In this document: positions 1 to 8,270 of the stretch, one piece after another
Position numbering within the stretch: position 1 is the stretch's first letter
Layout of the letters: each line of letters opens with the position of its first letter
Source: Lawsonibacter hominis
Lineage (GTDB): Bacteria > Bacillota > Clostridia > Oscillospirales > Oscillospiraceae
Reading direction: 5' to 3'
DNA: 59,974 nt
Assembly: GCF_014287895.1 (NCBI RefSeq)
Contig: NZ_JACOPP010000018.1
Coordinates: forward strand, 1-59,974
The notes under the pieces: model-generated
Told to the model about the DNA's origin: nothing
Seen by the model: the letters and a program-made list of their open reading frames with translations, nothing else
Database searches by the model: none
Position numbers and translations under genes: made by a program

Positions 1-2
1 AC

Positions 3-65
3 AAAAAGTACATGAATATGAAGCACCTGGAGGCTGCCGTTGAGGACGCCTCCATTGCTGGCTGA
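3..65 (+). CDS. C-terminal tail of a gene entering from the left
   Basis: An open frame runs from the window edge to TGA at 63-65, giving about 20 residues that end in DASIAG. It is the only plus-strand coding signal here and faces away from the minus-strand fbp. About 45 bases downstream is a short AT-rich stretch (AAAATCCTTGACACTACC) of the kind that often closes insertion sequences. The right edge of the window begins a plus-strand gene that also looks like a transposase, so an IS tail is a reasonable guess. Too little protein is present to name a family. Confidence 0.35.
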   Translation, partial: KKYMNMKHLEAAVEDASIAG

Positions 66-197
66 CTTCATTCATTCCAGAGCCTGCAAACCAATTTGCG
101 CAAAATCCTTGACACTACCTGTGCGGCGGCTTTTCGTTCGGCTCGCTTTAGCCGGAGAGTTTAAACGCCGGCAAAGCTTGCTTTTTCAACAACCTTT

Positions 198-230
198 AAG
201 CCTCCGCCCCGTTTTCAGGGGCGGAGGCTT
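198..230. terminator. Strong GC hairpin between the convergent ends of the left-edge gene and fbp
   Basis: Arms AAGCCTCCGCCCC (198-210) and GGGGCGGAGGCTT (218-230) form a perfect 13-bp stem with a 7-nt loop. It lies 26 bases past the fbp stop and can serve transcripts from either side. The U-tract is weak on both strands. Confidence 0.7.
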
Positions 231-256
231 CTTGCCCGCCGCGGCGGATGCGGGTG

Positions 257-2248
257 CTATTCCTTGTGGTCTTCTACGATGGCGCCGCTGCGATAGGCCC
301 ACAGAAGGGCCATCAGATCGTCGATCTGTTCCTGGAGCTGGCGGCCAATATCGGTACCGGCGATCTTCATACGCGACTCCAGCCGTTCGAATACGGCGGA
401 GCTGGAGGCGATGTCCTGGTTTTCCCGAATGGCGTTGGCACGCCCGGAGAAGGGCTCATGCGAGACCAGCCGGAAGCAGGCGGAGTTATAGATCAGGGTA
501 TACCCTGCGATCCCCGTAGTCTTTTGATAGGCCTTACAGAATCCGCCGTCAATGACCAGCAGCTTGCCCCCGCCCTTGATCGGGCTCTCCCCTTTCTTGG
601 ACTTAACGGGGATATGGCCGTTGATGATGTGGCAGTGCTCGCCTTCCAGGCCGAATTCCTTCAGCAGTGCATCGCACACCGACGGATCATTGTAGAACCG
701 ATAATAGGGATTTTTGGGCTCGGTCCAAGTGGACTCGTCCAGGATCAGGCGGCGTTCAAACGTGGTCATCCGCTCCCGGCCAAAAATGGGGCTGTTGCGG
801 CCCGCCCATAAAAACCAGAGGAAATCCATCCCAAATTCCCGCTCCGCCGTGCCCTGTTTGCTGTAATAGGCGCGGCGGGCGGTCAGATCGGCATAGTCCA
901 GGAAGGCTTTTCCGGAGAGCGCCTCGCAGCCGATGGAGAACTCCATCTGTGCCCCCTGCTCCGTCATGGGGATGCAGCCGTGCAGGAGCAGGTTCCCATT
1001 GAAGACCTTGTACAGGCTGCCCTTGGAGTAGAGGAAGCGGATATGCCGCTGAAGCTTCTCACTGTGACGGAAGGAGGCGGTGAGCTGATCGATCAGAGCG
1101 GCCTCCTCCCCCGTAAGAGCATAGGGATCGGCCCGGTCCACGGTGGGGAAATCGGTATCCTCCAGGGGATAGGTGACGCCCTGAAGGGTAATGCATTTCC
1201 CCTCGTAGTCGATCTTATCCAGCAGCAGCCGGTCGGCCATGCCGAAGCTGGGGTTGCGCAGCAGCTTTTGCCCTTCCAGCTTGAAGAGAATGATCGTGAT
1301 GGCCTTGTGCATCCGGGCAGCCAGCAGTTTGTCTTTTTCAGTGTAGTGGGAGGCGTCCTCGCCGGTCAGCTTGACTTCGAAGCAGTGTACGTCGCAGTCC
1401 CGGTATACCTCGTTGGCAAAGACCGACAGAGGGCGCAGGGAGATGCCGTAGCCGGTCTCGATGACTTCCAGGTTGTTGTAGCGCAGGGAATTGGCCAGCA
1501 CGGTGGCCACCAGGGTGCGGGAGCCGGAAGCGGCCCCCATCCAAAGGATATCGTGGTTGCCCCACTGGATGTCCACGCTGTGGTAGTCCATCAGGGAATC
1601 CAGGATGATGTCGGCGCGGGGACCGCGGTCAAAGATATCGCCCACCAGGTGGAGATGATCGACCGCCAGGCGTTTGATCAGTTCGCACAGCTGGATGAGA
1701 AAGCTGGAGGCCCGGTCGATGTCAATAATCGTGGAGATGATATTCTCATAGTAGTCCCGTTTGTCACTGTCCTCGTAGTGGGTGTGGAGCATCTCGTCGA
1801 TGATGTAGGCGTACTCGGGCGGCATGGCCTTGCGTACCTTGGAGCGGGTATACTTGGAACTGACCAGACGGCAGACCTCGATCAGCCGGTGGAAGGTGAT
1901 GCGGTACCACTCCCGCATATCCTGGGTCTCTGCTTCGATCGCCTCCAGCTTTTCTCGGGGGTAGTAGATCAGGGTGGCCAGCTGATCCCGCTCGGCCTTG
2001 GAGACGGTGGTGGAAAACAGATCGTCCACCTTTTCCCGCACCACGCCGGAGGCGGAATTCAGAATGTGAAGGAAGGCTTCATATTCCCCGTGCACGTCGG
2101 AAATAAAATGCTCGGTGCCCTTTGGAAGATTGCGGATGGCCTGCAGATTGACGATCTCGGTGCTGGCCGCCTGTACATTGGGGTACTGCCGGGCCAGCAT
2201 CTTGAGATAATGGAGGTCTTCCGAGCGGTAAGGCTTTGTCGGCTGCAT
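257..2248 (-). CDS. fbp: Fructose-1,6-bisphosphatase, class III (Firmicutes type)
   Basis: A 663-residue protein with the full length and motif order of the class III FBPases typical of Firmicutes, unrelated in sequence to class I/II enzymes. It hydrolyses fructose-1,6-bisphosphate to fructose-6-phosphate in gluconeogenesis, in the cytoplasm. The calcineurin-type metal-binding motifs are visible: SDVHGE at residues 50-55, GDIFDRGP at 203-210 and GNHD at 230-233. The start is preceded by AGGAAAGGTGGGG. It is a single-gene unit with its own promoter (2278-2306) and a hairpin 26 bases past its stop. It is a chromosomal housekeeping gene, suggesting that the left edge lies outside the mobile modules. 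Confidence 0.97.
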   Translation of the reverse strand: MQPTKPYRSEDLHYLKMLARQYPNVQAASTEIVNLQAIRNLPKGTEHFISDVHGEYEAFLHILNSASGVVREKVDDLFSTTVSKAERDQLATLIYYPREKLEAIEAETQDMREWYRITFHRLIEVCRLVSSKYTRSKVRKAMPPEYAYIIDEMLHTHYEDSDKRDYYENIISTIIDIDRASSFLIQLCELIKRLAVDHLHLVGDIFDRGPRADIILDSLMDYHSVDIQWGNHDILWMGAASGSRTLVATVLANSLRYNNLEVIETGYGISLRPLSVFANEVYRDCDVHCFEVKLTGEDASHYTEKDKLLAARMHKAITIILFKLEGQKLLRNPSFGMADRLLLDKIDYEGKCITLQGVTYPLEDTDFPTVDRADPYALTGEEAALIDQLTASFRHSEKLQRHIRFLYSKGSLYKVFNGNLLLHGCIPMTEQGAQMEFSIGCEALSGKAFLDYADLTARRAYYSKQGTAEREFGMDFLWFLWAGRNSPIFGRERMTTFERRLILDESTWTEPKNPYYRFYNDPSVCDALLKEFGLEGEHCHIINGHIPVKSKKGESPIKGGGKLLVIDGGFCKAYQKTTGIAGYTLIYNSACFRLVSHEPFSGRANAIRENQDIASSSAVFERLESRMKIAGTDIGRQLQEQIDDLMALLWAYRSGAIVEDHKE

Positions 2249-2277
2249 AGAATCCCCACCTTTCCTATTCTGGGCCT

Positions 2278-2306
2278 ATTATCCCACGATGTACCGGACC
2301 TTTCAA
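2278..2306 (-). promoter_or_regulatory. SigA-type promoter of fbp
   Basis: On the minus strand a TTGAAA -35 (2301-2306) is separated by exactly 17 bases from a GATAAT -10 (2278-2283). The -10 lies 29 bases upstream of the fbp ATG. Spacing and hexamers are near consensus. Confidence 0.65.
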
Positions 2307-2470
2307 GTAGACGTTTCAAAGAAAAAGGGAAAAGCGGGAGACCTTTGTGCTATACCAAAGATAGAAGCCGGGATTCCGGGCCGGGCGTCTGCACAACAAG
2401 CCGCGTGGGTACGCCGTATAAGCGGCATGCCGAACAAGCAAAAACGAGTCCGAACGCGGCGCAAGATGCC

Positions 2471-2510
2471 AAAGGGGAGGGCGGCCTTCGAGGAGGCTGC
2501 CCTCCCTTTT
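2471..2510. terminator. Hairpin in the 345-bp gap between fbp and the VOC gene
   Basis: Arms 2471-2486 and 2495-2509 form a 15-bp stem with one bulged G; four T follow on the plus strand. It lies 84 bases past the VOC stop on the minus strand and probably separates that transcript from fbp. The rest of the 2249-2593 gap holds the fbp promoter and no credible ORF. Confidence 0.55.
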
Positions 2511-2593
2511 GGGTGAGCGGACAGAACATCATGCCAGTTCCATTTTAACGAAGGGATGAAGGGTCACACAAAACGAGGATATGCCCGTCTGTT

Positions 2594-3052
2594 TCAAATG
2601 CACTTTCTCACAAATTCGACGGGGTGCTGAATGATCTCCGAAACTTCCTCAACAGAAAGGCCCTGAGACAAATAGCGCCTTGCGATCACTTCCATTGATT
2701 CACCAATTTCGATCATATGAAAATCGGGGTCGTAGATTCGGACCACTCGTTGCTGCCATTCGTGCTTTTTAGGGGGATGGACAAGCTTGACTTCCTTATG
2801 CTTTTCCAAAAGAAGCAGGAAGTCATCAAAATTTTCCACCTCAAAGTACAATTCCATGTTGTTTGAATGTCTGACAACAGAAGCAGGGTCAATGTCCGTA
2901 AGCCATGCAAAATCTTGCTGTATTGCAAATCCGCCGCTAAAGGTCACGTTCTTGCCTAAGTCCAGAACGACCTCTTGTCCAAAGAGCTGCGTGTAAAATG
3001 CTTTTGATGCTTCGACGTCTTGCACGGCTAACAGCGGCAAGCAAAATTTCAT
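2594..3052 (-). CDS. VOC (glyoxalase/bleomycin-resistance fold) family protein
   Basis: A 152-residue single-domain protein of the vicinal oxygen chelate superfamily. The first beta strand MKFCLPLLAV, the helix EASKAFYTQLFGQ and the C-terminal DPDFHMIEIGES metal-ligand strand are typical. About 30 residues follow the domain (RRYLSQGLSVEEVSEII), a helical tail seen in some clostridial members. I chose ATG at 3052 over the longer start at 3073 because it begins at the first strand and follows GGGGGCGGA. Substrate cannot be predicted: members include dioxygenases, isomerases and drug-binding proteins. It is a single gene. Confidence 0.8.
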   Translation of the reverse strand: MKFCLPLLAVQDVEASKAFYTQLFGQEVVLDLGKNVTFSGGFAIQQDFAWLTDIDPASVVRHSNNMELYFEVENFDDFLLLLEKHKEVKLVHPPKKHEWQQRVVRIYDPDFHMIEIGESMEVIARRYLSQGLSVEEVSEIIQHPVEFVRKCI

Positions 3053-3109
3053 TTCATCCGCCCCCGATTCCATCCATAATTTACTGTTATTCTATCATGA
3101 TTTCAGGAA

Positions 3110-3152
3110 AAAAAAGACATGCCTTCTCCATAATAGAAGGTATGTCTTTTTT
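3110..3152 (-). terminator. Intrinsic terminator of the BRO-N/phosphatase/DUF1016 operon
   Basis: AAAAAAGACATGCCTTCT and AGAAGGTATGTCTTTTTT pair around a 7-nt loop, with one G-U/A-C exception. The minus strand continues into a run of eight T. It lies 53 bases past the stop at 3205. Confidence 0.85.
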
Positions 3153-3204
3153 GTAACATCAAAACGCTGTAGATGTCATGTTATCTCCGCAAAACTCAAA
3201 TTAT

Positions 3205-4098
3205 TTATTCTTGTTTTGATGAGTCAACTTCCGATTCGGAGATACCCCCTTCAATCAAATCGGTTATCACTTGATTGAGTTGGGCAGCATTCTTTTCCGT
3301 AATAACAGGGACACCTGTTTGCAACTCAATAGCCTTTCGGGCATCTCCAGCGACTTTACCGCCTGCACGAGCCACTTCGATATTATCAGAAAAAGATTCC
3401 GGTGCTTTCTGCTTGGAAATTTCTGTGGTCGTAGCCTCGGCCAGCATATTCAGAACCAATTCCAGTGTAGTCATATTGTCCCGCAGGTTTTCCTTTTTCA
3501 GCCCCTTGAGATTCTTATACTGTCTGGTGGACATCCCGGACCATGCTCGGGATATCTCATCTGTAAGAATGGCATACTCAATGCCCTTTTGAACACCACG
3601 GGCATCCCATTCATCGGTCAGCTCTTTGCGGACCTGGATCGCCTGCAGTCGCTGATTGATCCATTCACGGGTATAGCCTTTCTTCAGATAGGTTTCCAGC
3701 GCCCGTTCAATGGTCAGTTCCGGATCTATCGTTTCTTCGATTCGCTCCCGACCAACCTGTGCCAACCATAGCTTAAACGGCTCAGCTTTGGGAGATGGTA
3801 TGGACTGGATGATACGCAGAAGCTGTTCCGTATCTGCCACATCAGTATTATACCGTTTTCCATCCTTTGGGGACCTCAATTTCAGTTGCTGACAATTTGT
3901 CAGCAACTGATCTGCACCTTCTTCTTTAAGGCGTTGTTTCAACTTTGCCCAGTAGTTGCTTGCGCCACGCTGATCCGGCTGATCGGTCAAAACTGCAACG
4001 ACATCAACAACAGAAAAGTACCATTCCTCTTTCTCCTCGTCCCAGGCGGTGCGGATGCGCTTATCTTCAAAAAGCTGAATCTTATCCTCTTGCCCCAT
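3205..4098 (-). CDS. BRO-N domain protein, DinD/antirepressor-like
   Basis: A 297-residue protein with an N-terminal BRO family DNA-binding domain: IQLFEDKRIRTAWDEEKEEW, then FSVVDVVAVLTD and YWAKLKQRLKEEG. A helical C-terminal half resembles DNA-damage-inducible protein D and related phage antirepressor-like proteins. A segment near residue 250 (ARAGGKVAGDARKAIE) is typical of the DinD branch. Such genes are common cargo of prophages and conjugative elements and are thought to act in regulation or DNA-damage responses; the exact role here is unknown. The start codon directly follows the stop of the upstream phosphatase gene (TGA then ATG), so translation is probably coupled. Confidence 0.75.
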   Translation of the reverse strand: MGQEDKIQLFEDKRIRTAWDEEKEEWYFSVVDVVAVLTDQPDQRGASNYWAKLKQRLKEEGADQLLTNCQQLKLRSPKDGKRYNTDVADTEQLLRIIQSIPSPKAEPFKLWLAQVGRERIEETIDPELTIERALETYLKKGYTREWINQRLQAIQVRKELTDEWDARGVQKGIEYAILTDEISRAWSGMSTRQYKNLKGLKKENLRDNMTTLELVLNMLAEATTTEISKQKAPESFSDNIEVARAGGKVAGDARKAIELQTGVPVITEKNAAQLNQVITDLIEGGISESEVDSSKQE

Positions 4099-4566
4099 TC
4101 ATATCACACCTCTTTTCTTCAGCAAATCATCAAGCAGTCTCTGACAGCCTTCCATAACATCCCGCCAGGTCGCATCGAAGTCGCCGGTGTACCACGGGTC
4201 GGCTACCTCTCCGGGTCGGCTTGTAAAATCCATCAAAAGGTGCATTTTGTCGGCAAAGTCGCCACCACAGATCTGGTACATACTCCGGATATTGGCGTGA
4301 TCCATACCGATCAGCAGGTCGTACTTGTCGTAGTCGCTGTTCTGGAGCTGCCGTGCTGTTTTGCCGGAACAGTCGATTCCATACTCGGCCAATTTCCGGC
4401 GGGCAGGCGGGTAAACAGGATTTCCGATTTCCTCGGTGCTGGTAGCAGCTGATTCGATCTGGAACTCCTGTGCCAGACCAGCTTTCTTCAACATATCTTT
4501 CATCACAAACTCGGCCATCGGGCTTCTGCAAATATTCCCATGACAGAGAAAAAGTATCTTGATCAT
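4099..4566 (-). CDS. Low-molecular-weight protein-tyrosine phosphatase
   Basis: A 155-residue complete LMW-PTP. The P-loop CHGNICRS starts at Cys8 (nucleophile), with Arg14 in the CX5R signature. The general acid Asp123 is in ADPWYTGDF. It dephosphorylates phosphotyrosine in the cytoplasm; in Firmicutes partners are often BY-kinases or stress regulators, none of which is adjacent. The ATG at 4566 is chosen because it starts the first strand (MIKILFLCHG) and follows GGAGAGTTCCGAAA. Most of the gene lies inside the out-of-frame 3' part of the upstream DUF1016-N reading frame. It abuts the BRO-N gene. Confidence 0.92.
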   Translation of the reverse strand: MIKILFLCHGNICRSPMAEFVMKDMLKKAGLAQEFQIESAATSTEEIGNPVYPPARRKLAEYGIDCSGKTARQLQNSDYDKYDLLIGMDHANIRSMYQICGGDFADKMHLLMDFTSRPGEVADPWYTGDFDATWRDVMEGCQRLLDDLLKKRGVI

Positions 4567-5047
4567 TTTCGGAACTCTCCAATTGATTTTCTTCATGATC
4601 AGTATAACATGGAACCTCAAATTCGTCGAGCGTGAGTTCCTGATGAGCACATTCCTGGATAGCGTTCTGAAGTGCGGATTTTGACCATCCGTACTGTTTT
4701 GCGGCCAGCAGATACCAGCGTCGCTCCGCCATGTTCAGGTCCGCCTCCAGAATCACAACATTTTGTGTCCAGGAGATCTCTGCGGCGAGTTTCAAAAGTT
4801 CTTCGTTTTCACCATACATCCGGTAAAAATCACGCATCCTCCGCAGATTGCGCGGGGAGAAGCCAGGGACATTCGGATACTGTTCAGACAGGTATTTGGC
4901 AGCAGCAACCGCAGCACCCTTTTCAGAACGACCACATACAATTCGGCCTAATTCGCAGTATAGTTGCACTTGAGAAAAGTCAGCAGTTACTGCTGCATCC
5001 AAATCCGCAAACATAGCAGAATAGTCGATGTTTTTGCGAGTGTTCAT
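4130..5047 (-). CDS. DUF1016 N-terminal (YhcG-N type) protein with an out-of-frame tail over the phosphatase gene
   Basis: The first ~165 residues are a DUF1016 N-terminal domain: MNTRKNIDYS, QLYCELGRIV, FSPRNLRRMRDFYRMYG, SWTQNVVILEA and RRWYLLAAKQYGWSKSALQ. The family's usual C-terminal PDDEXK nuclease domain is absent. From about residue 182 the frame runs through the phosphatase gene in another phase and gives low-complexity Arg/Pro-rich sequence with no recognisable domain. The functional part is therefore probably the N-terminal module. ATG 5047 has a clear AGAAAGGAG site; the longer start at 5092 does not. It looks like the first gene of the operon ending at 3205. Either the tail is real overlapping coding sequence or the gene was truncated when the phosphatase was joined to it. 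Confidence 0.6.
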   Translation of the reverse strand: MNTRKNIDYSAMFADLDAAVTADFSQVQLYCELGRIVCGRSEKGAAVAAAKYLSEQYPNVPGFSPRNLRRMRDFYRMYGENEELLKLAAEISWTQNVVILEADLNMAERRWYLLAAKQYGWSKSALQNAIQECAHQELTLDEFEVPCYTDHEENQLESSENDQDTFSLSWEYLQKPDGRVCDERYVEESWSGTGVPDRISCYQHRGNRKSCLPACPPEIGRVWNRLFRQNSTAAPEQRLRQVRPADRYGSRQYPEYVPDLWWRLCRQNAPFDGFYKPTRRGSRPVVHRRLRCDLAGCYGRLSETA

Positions 5048-5081
5048 AGTTTCTCCTTTCTGATAAATTATGCTTAACCGA

Positions 5082-5134
5082 AAACAGGCCAAAGAGAAAC
5101 GCAGGATATTCCTGCACTTCTCTTTGGCCTGTTT
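5082..5134 (-). terminator. Long hairpin after the metallophosphoesterase gene
   Basis: AAACAGGCCAAAGAGAA (5082-5098) pairs perfectly with TTCTCTTTGGCCTGTTT (5118-5134), a 17-bp stem. The 19-nt loop contains a further small GCAGGA/TCCTGC stem. The stop codon of the metallophosphoesterase lies in the first arm. It separates that gene from the DUF1016-N operon. Confidence 0.8.
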
Positions 5135-5879
5135 ACACCACCCGGATCATCTGTTCCCAGAGAAGAACGAATCGGTCATCCAGGATTTTGTTGTCATGAT
5201 AGTGTCCGAACAGCCAGTAATGAAACCGGGTTCTTTCTTTGACTTCTTCCAGATAATCTGTCAGGGGATCATGGGCATATCCTCCTGCGCCCAGTTGGTC
5301 TACAATACTGCTGGGAGCACAGTGGGTGATGATATAGTCCACTTCATGCCGGACACGCTCCAGATTGTTTCGGGCTTCTTCATATTCCGCAGCACTCGGA
5401 AGCTCCTGTTTCCACCAGGAACGATGGTTTACACGGAAACTGACCCCCATCCTGCGGAGTGTACAGTACTGTTCTTCAAAATCTGGAGCGTAGGGATTCA
5501 GTACACCGTATTCCATATCGTGGCTCCTTGCTCCACCCATAGTAAAGAATGTGTATCCCTGCAGTTCAAATACCTGTCCCCGCATCAAGTGGATCACATG
5601 CGGGCGGATGCGCTGGACTTTCCCACCGTTCCATTCCTCGACAGGGTATTTCTCCAGCAGATCAAAGTTCTCGTGATTGCCGCTGACAAACAGCACGGTG
5701 AAGGGTAAGGATTCCAGCCAGTCCAGGTTCCGATTATCTTTTTTTCGCCCGTCCCACAGACCACCAAAGTCGCCGCAGATGATCATGTAATCCTCTTTGG
5801 TCATTTCAGCTTGCTCCGGGAAGTATTCGGGCTGAAACCGCTCGAAATTGCCATGGGTATCGCCGGTCGCACAAATCAT
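5133..5879 (-). CDS. Calcineurin-like metallophosphoesterase
   Basis: A 248-residue cytoplasmic metallophosphoesterase. The di-metal motifs are present in order: GDTHGNF near residue 6, CGDFGGLWDG near 37, SGNHENFD near 67, and late histidines THCAPSS and GHYHDN. This group is often found in ICE and plasmid backbones of gut Firmicutes and is close to the serine/threonine or diadenosine-tetraphosphatase type; the substrate cannot be read from sequence. ATG 5879 is chosen over an in-frame GTG at 5888 because AAGGTG lies at a good distance only from the ATG. It lies directly downstream of the recombinase genes. Confidence 0.85.
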   Translation of the reverse strand: MICATGDTHGNFERFQPEYFPEQAEMTKEDYMIICGDFGGLWDGRKKDNRNLDWLESLPFTVLFVSGNHENFDLLEKYPVEEWNGGKVQRIRPHVIHLMRGQVFELQGYTFFTMGGARSHDMEYGVLNPYAPDFEEQYCTLRRMGVSFRVNHRSWWKQELPSAAEYEEARNNLERVRHEVDYIITHCAPSSIVDQLGAGGYAHDPLTDYLEEVKERTRFHYWLFGHYHDNKILDDRFVLLWEQMIRVV

Positions 5880-5901
5880 ATCGTTCACCTTCTTTTTCTC
5901 A

Positions 5902-7527
5902 TTATATCATATCCTGCTCCACTTGAATGCCCCCACGCAGGATCACCGTGATATGTTCCGCAGAGACGACCTTCACCGTATCCACCAGCTGTCGGATGAG
6001 GGTTTCATCCCATTCCTGGATCTCTGCAGATACGCCCTCCATGACCGCGGCAGCTTCTTCGATCCGTCGAATTGCCTGCGTATTACTTTTTCGCTGTTCT
6101 TCTATGGCTTGCCGTTTTTCCTTCAGAACAGCGGCCTCGTCCATAATTTCCTTGAGCTGGACTGTATAGATGGATGGATTTTCTGCATGAGCGGCTTTTG
6201 CCACCAGAGTCCTTGTCAGGTCATTCAGCTCATCCAGCCGACTTTCTATATCTGACAGGCTCATGCTCTCGCCTGGAATCGGTGCCAGCACCTGTTCCAT
6301 AGCTCCGGTGATTTTCCGGATGAGTGTGCTTTTCCGGCTCATTGCAGAGTTGATTGCTGCGAGAATCGACCGCTGAAGCTGATCTTCATCGACTGATGGC
6401 GAGTTGTGGCAATATTTTGTTCCATAGTCCAGTCGGCTGACGCAGCGCCATACAACCCGTTTTTTGCCCCGTTTGGACCATGTGCATCGGCGGTACAGTG
6501 TTCCACATTCTCCACATACAAGCCGCTCTGAGAGCGCATATTTGCTGGCATAGGAGGTCATTCCCGTGGGAGCATTCTTTTTTGAAGGACTTTTTCCTGC
6601 GTTGCGCCTTGCCATTTCTGCCTGTACCGCATCGAATGTCTTTCGGTCCACGATCCCATCATGATGGTTTTCCACCAGGTACATTGGGAGCTGACCTGTA
6701 TTGCGGATTACCTTCCGGCTGATACAGTCACTGATGTAGGTCTTTTGGAGCAGGACATCACCGCAATATTTTTCATTGGTCAGGATGCTGCGGATCGATG
6801 ATATGGTCCACTCTGCACCTCCTGCCACATTGGGGATCTGCTCCGATTCCAGCCAGTCTTTGAGCATCCGCAGACTGGCGCCAGTCAGGTACCGGTCATA
6901 AATCGACCGGACGACATCTGCCTGTTCCGGAATGATCTGGGGCATACCATCCTCGCCCTTCTCGTATGCATACAGGCGTTTGTACTGTATGATGGCTTTA
7001 CCTTCCCGCATGGCCTGCCGCTTGCCCCAGCGGACATTGGCGCTGATGCTCTCACTTTCCGCCTGGGCGAAGGCGCCCAGCATGGTGATGAGGATCTCGC
7101 TGTCCGACTCCATGGTGTTGATGTTTTCTTTTTCGAAGATGACTGCGATACCCAATTCCCGGAGAGCCCGGATATAGTTCAGGCAGTCTACCGTATTTCT
7201 GGCAAAGCGGGAGATGGACTTGGTCAGGATGATATCGATTTTCTTACGCTTGCACTGGCGGATCATCTTCAGAAATTCAGGGCGCTTTCGGGCAGAAGTT
7301 CCTGTGATGCCCTCATCGGCAAAAATGCCTGCCATCGTCCAGTCCTTATTGCCCATGATTTTGTCGGTATAGTAGGTCTGCTGGGCTTCGTAGCTGGTGA
7401 GCTGTTCCTCGTCATCTGTAGATACCCGGCAGTAAGCGGCGACTCGCAGCTGCCGCTGGACAGCCTGCTGTGCTGTGCTCTCCACTTTCGCGGGGATCGT
7501 AATGACTCTGGGTGGATTGTCTCTCAT
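5902..7527 (-). CDS. Large serine recombinase with intact catalytic domain (first of three)
   Basis: 541 residues with the layout of large serine recombinases. A resolvase catalytic domain contains YCRVSTDDEEQ (nucleophile Ser in RVS), FADEGITGTSARKRPEF and KSISRFARNTVDC. A recombinase DNA-binding domain starts near residue 195. A zinc ribbon follows (CGECGTLYRR then WRCVSR and YCHNS), then a coiled coil. Such enzymes integrate and excise mobile elements at attachment sites by a 2-bp-staggered double-strand break. The start ATG overlaps the stop of the upstream helper gene (ATGA) and has GGAAGGAG upstream. With the next two genes it forms one translationally coupled unit. Confidence 0.93.
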   Translation of the reverse strand: MRDNPPRVITIPAKVESTAQQAVQRQLRVAAYCRVSTDDEEQLTSYEAQQTYYTDKIMGNKDWTMAGIFADEGITGTSARKRPEFLKMIRQCKRKKIDIILTKSISRFARNTVDCLNYIRALRELGIAVIFEKENINTMESDSEILITMLGAFAQAESESISANVRWGKRQAMREGKAIIQYKRLYAYEKGEDGMPQIIPEQADVVRSIYDRYLTGASLRMLKDWLESEQIPNVAGGAEWTISSIRSILTNEKYCGDVLLQKTYISDCISRKVIRNTGQLPMYLVENHHDGIVDRKTFDAVQAEMARRNAGKSPSKKNAPTGMTSYASKYALSERLVCGECGTLYRRCTWSKRGKKRVVWRCVSRLDYGTKYCHNSPSVDEDQLQRSILAAINSAMSRKSTLIRKITGAMEQVLAPIPGESMSLSDIESRLDELNDLTRTLVAKAAHAENPSIYTVQLKEIMDEAAVLKEKRQAIEEQRKSNTQAIRRIEEAAAVMEGVSAEIQEWDETLIRQLVDTVKVVSAEHITVILRGGIQVEQDMI

Positions 7528-8270
7528 TGTGGTTCACTCCTTCCTATGATTTGATTATTTTTCAGTCGTATGGCTATGGATTTATCACTGTATACACGGA
7601 TTGCGGATACCGTGGTTTTCAGCAGTTTTGCGTCCAATTCACGCATGACCGGATGCTGGGCAAATATTCGCCGGAGCCGGATACTCTCATATTCATCTGC
7701 ATCGATAGCACTATATTGTACAGAGGCAATGGAGCGGATAAGCTCTTGAGCTGCATCTTCGTCGATTGGCTGGCAGGATAGCACTGCATCCAATTGCCTT
7801 TGCAGTTCCACATTCTCGCTTTTAGGATGGGGCGACACCACTTGAATCCGTTCCGGATTGTTGAGCAGCATATTGAGCAGACCTAACACCTGCTGTTCTA
7901 TCTGCTTCGTTTCTGTCCACCCACTGAGACGGCGAAGGATCTTCTGTGCCTCTGTAATATGGGTGGTCACTTGCTTGGCGTTGCGTTTTTTTATCGCACT
8001 TGTCATAGTTTCTTCCTGCAGGATAGCAGGATAGCCCTTGTCACCGATATAACGGCGATTCTCCAGAATCCGTGCTACCATATTTTTGTTCCAGACCCTT
8101 CCAACATCGTATGGAATCTTCTGCTCCCGAAGCCACTCAACCAGGCTGTTGTAGGATTCTCCGGCGATATACGCCTGGAAGACATGCTTTACCAGCACTG
8201 CCTCCGGTGGATGAGGTACGATTTTACCCAGTTCCATGTGATAGCCGAAGGGCAGTTTCCGATTTCCCAT
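7524..8270 (-). CDS. Recombinase-domain protein lacking the catalytic resolvase domain
   Basis: A 248-residue protein that begins directly at the recombinase DNA-binding domain (KLPFGYHMELGKIVPHPPEA, then RVWNKNMVARILENRRYIGD). It continues into a helical, probably coiled-coil region. There is no resolvase domain and so no nucleophilic serine. It overlaps both neighbours by ATGA-type junctions, so it is expressed with two catalytically complete recombinases. It may act as a DNA-binding partner or directionality factor. Alternatively it is a remnant of a third recombinase, but the tidy overlaps argue for a maintained gene. Confidence 0.8.
   Translation of the reverse strand: MGNRKLPFGYHMELGKIVPHPPEAVLVKHVFQAYIAGESYNSLVEWLREQKIPYDVGRVWNKNMVARILENRRYIGDKGYPAILQEETMTSAIKKRNAKQVTTHITEAQKILRRLSGWTETKQIEQQVLGLLNMLLNNPERIQVVSPHPKSENVELQRQLDAVLSCQPIDEDAAQELIRSIASVQYSAIDADEYESIRLRRIFAQHPVMRELDAKLLKTTVSAIRVYSDKSIAIRLKNNQIIGRSEPQ

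Noticed and set aside
980..2548. 522-codon plus-strand open frame opposite fbp
   Set aside because: It is the antisense shadow of a strongly conserved class III FBPase, with no ribosome site and no recognisable domain.
3110..3152. Inverted repeat as a transposon end
   Set aside because: The T8 run and its place right after a stop codon make it an ordinary intrinsic terminator.
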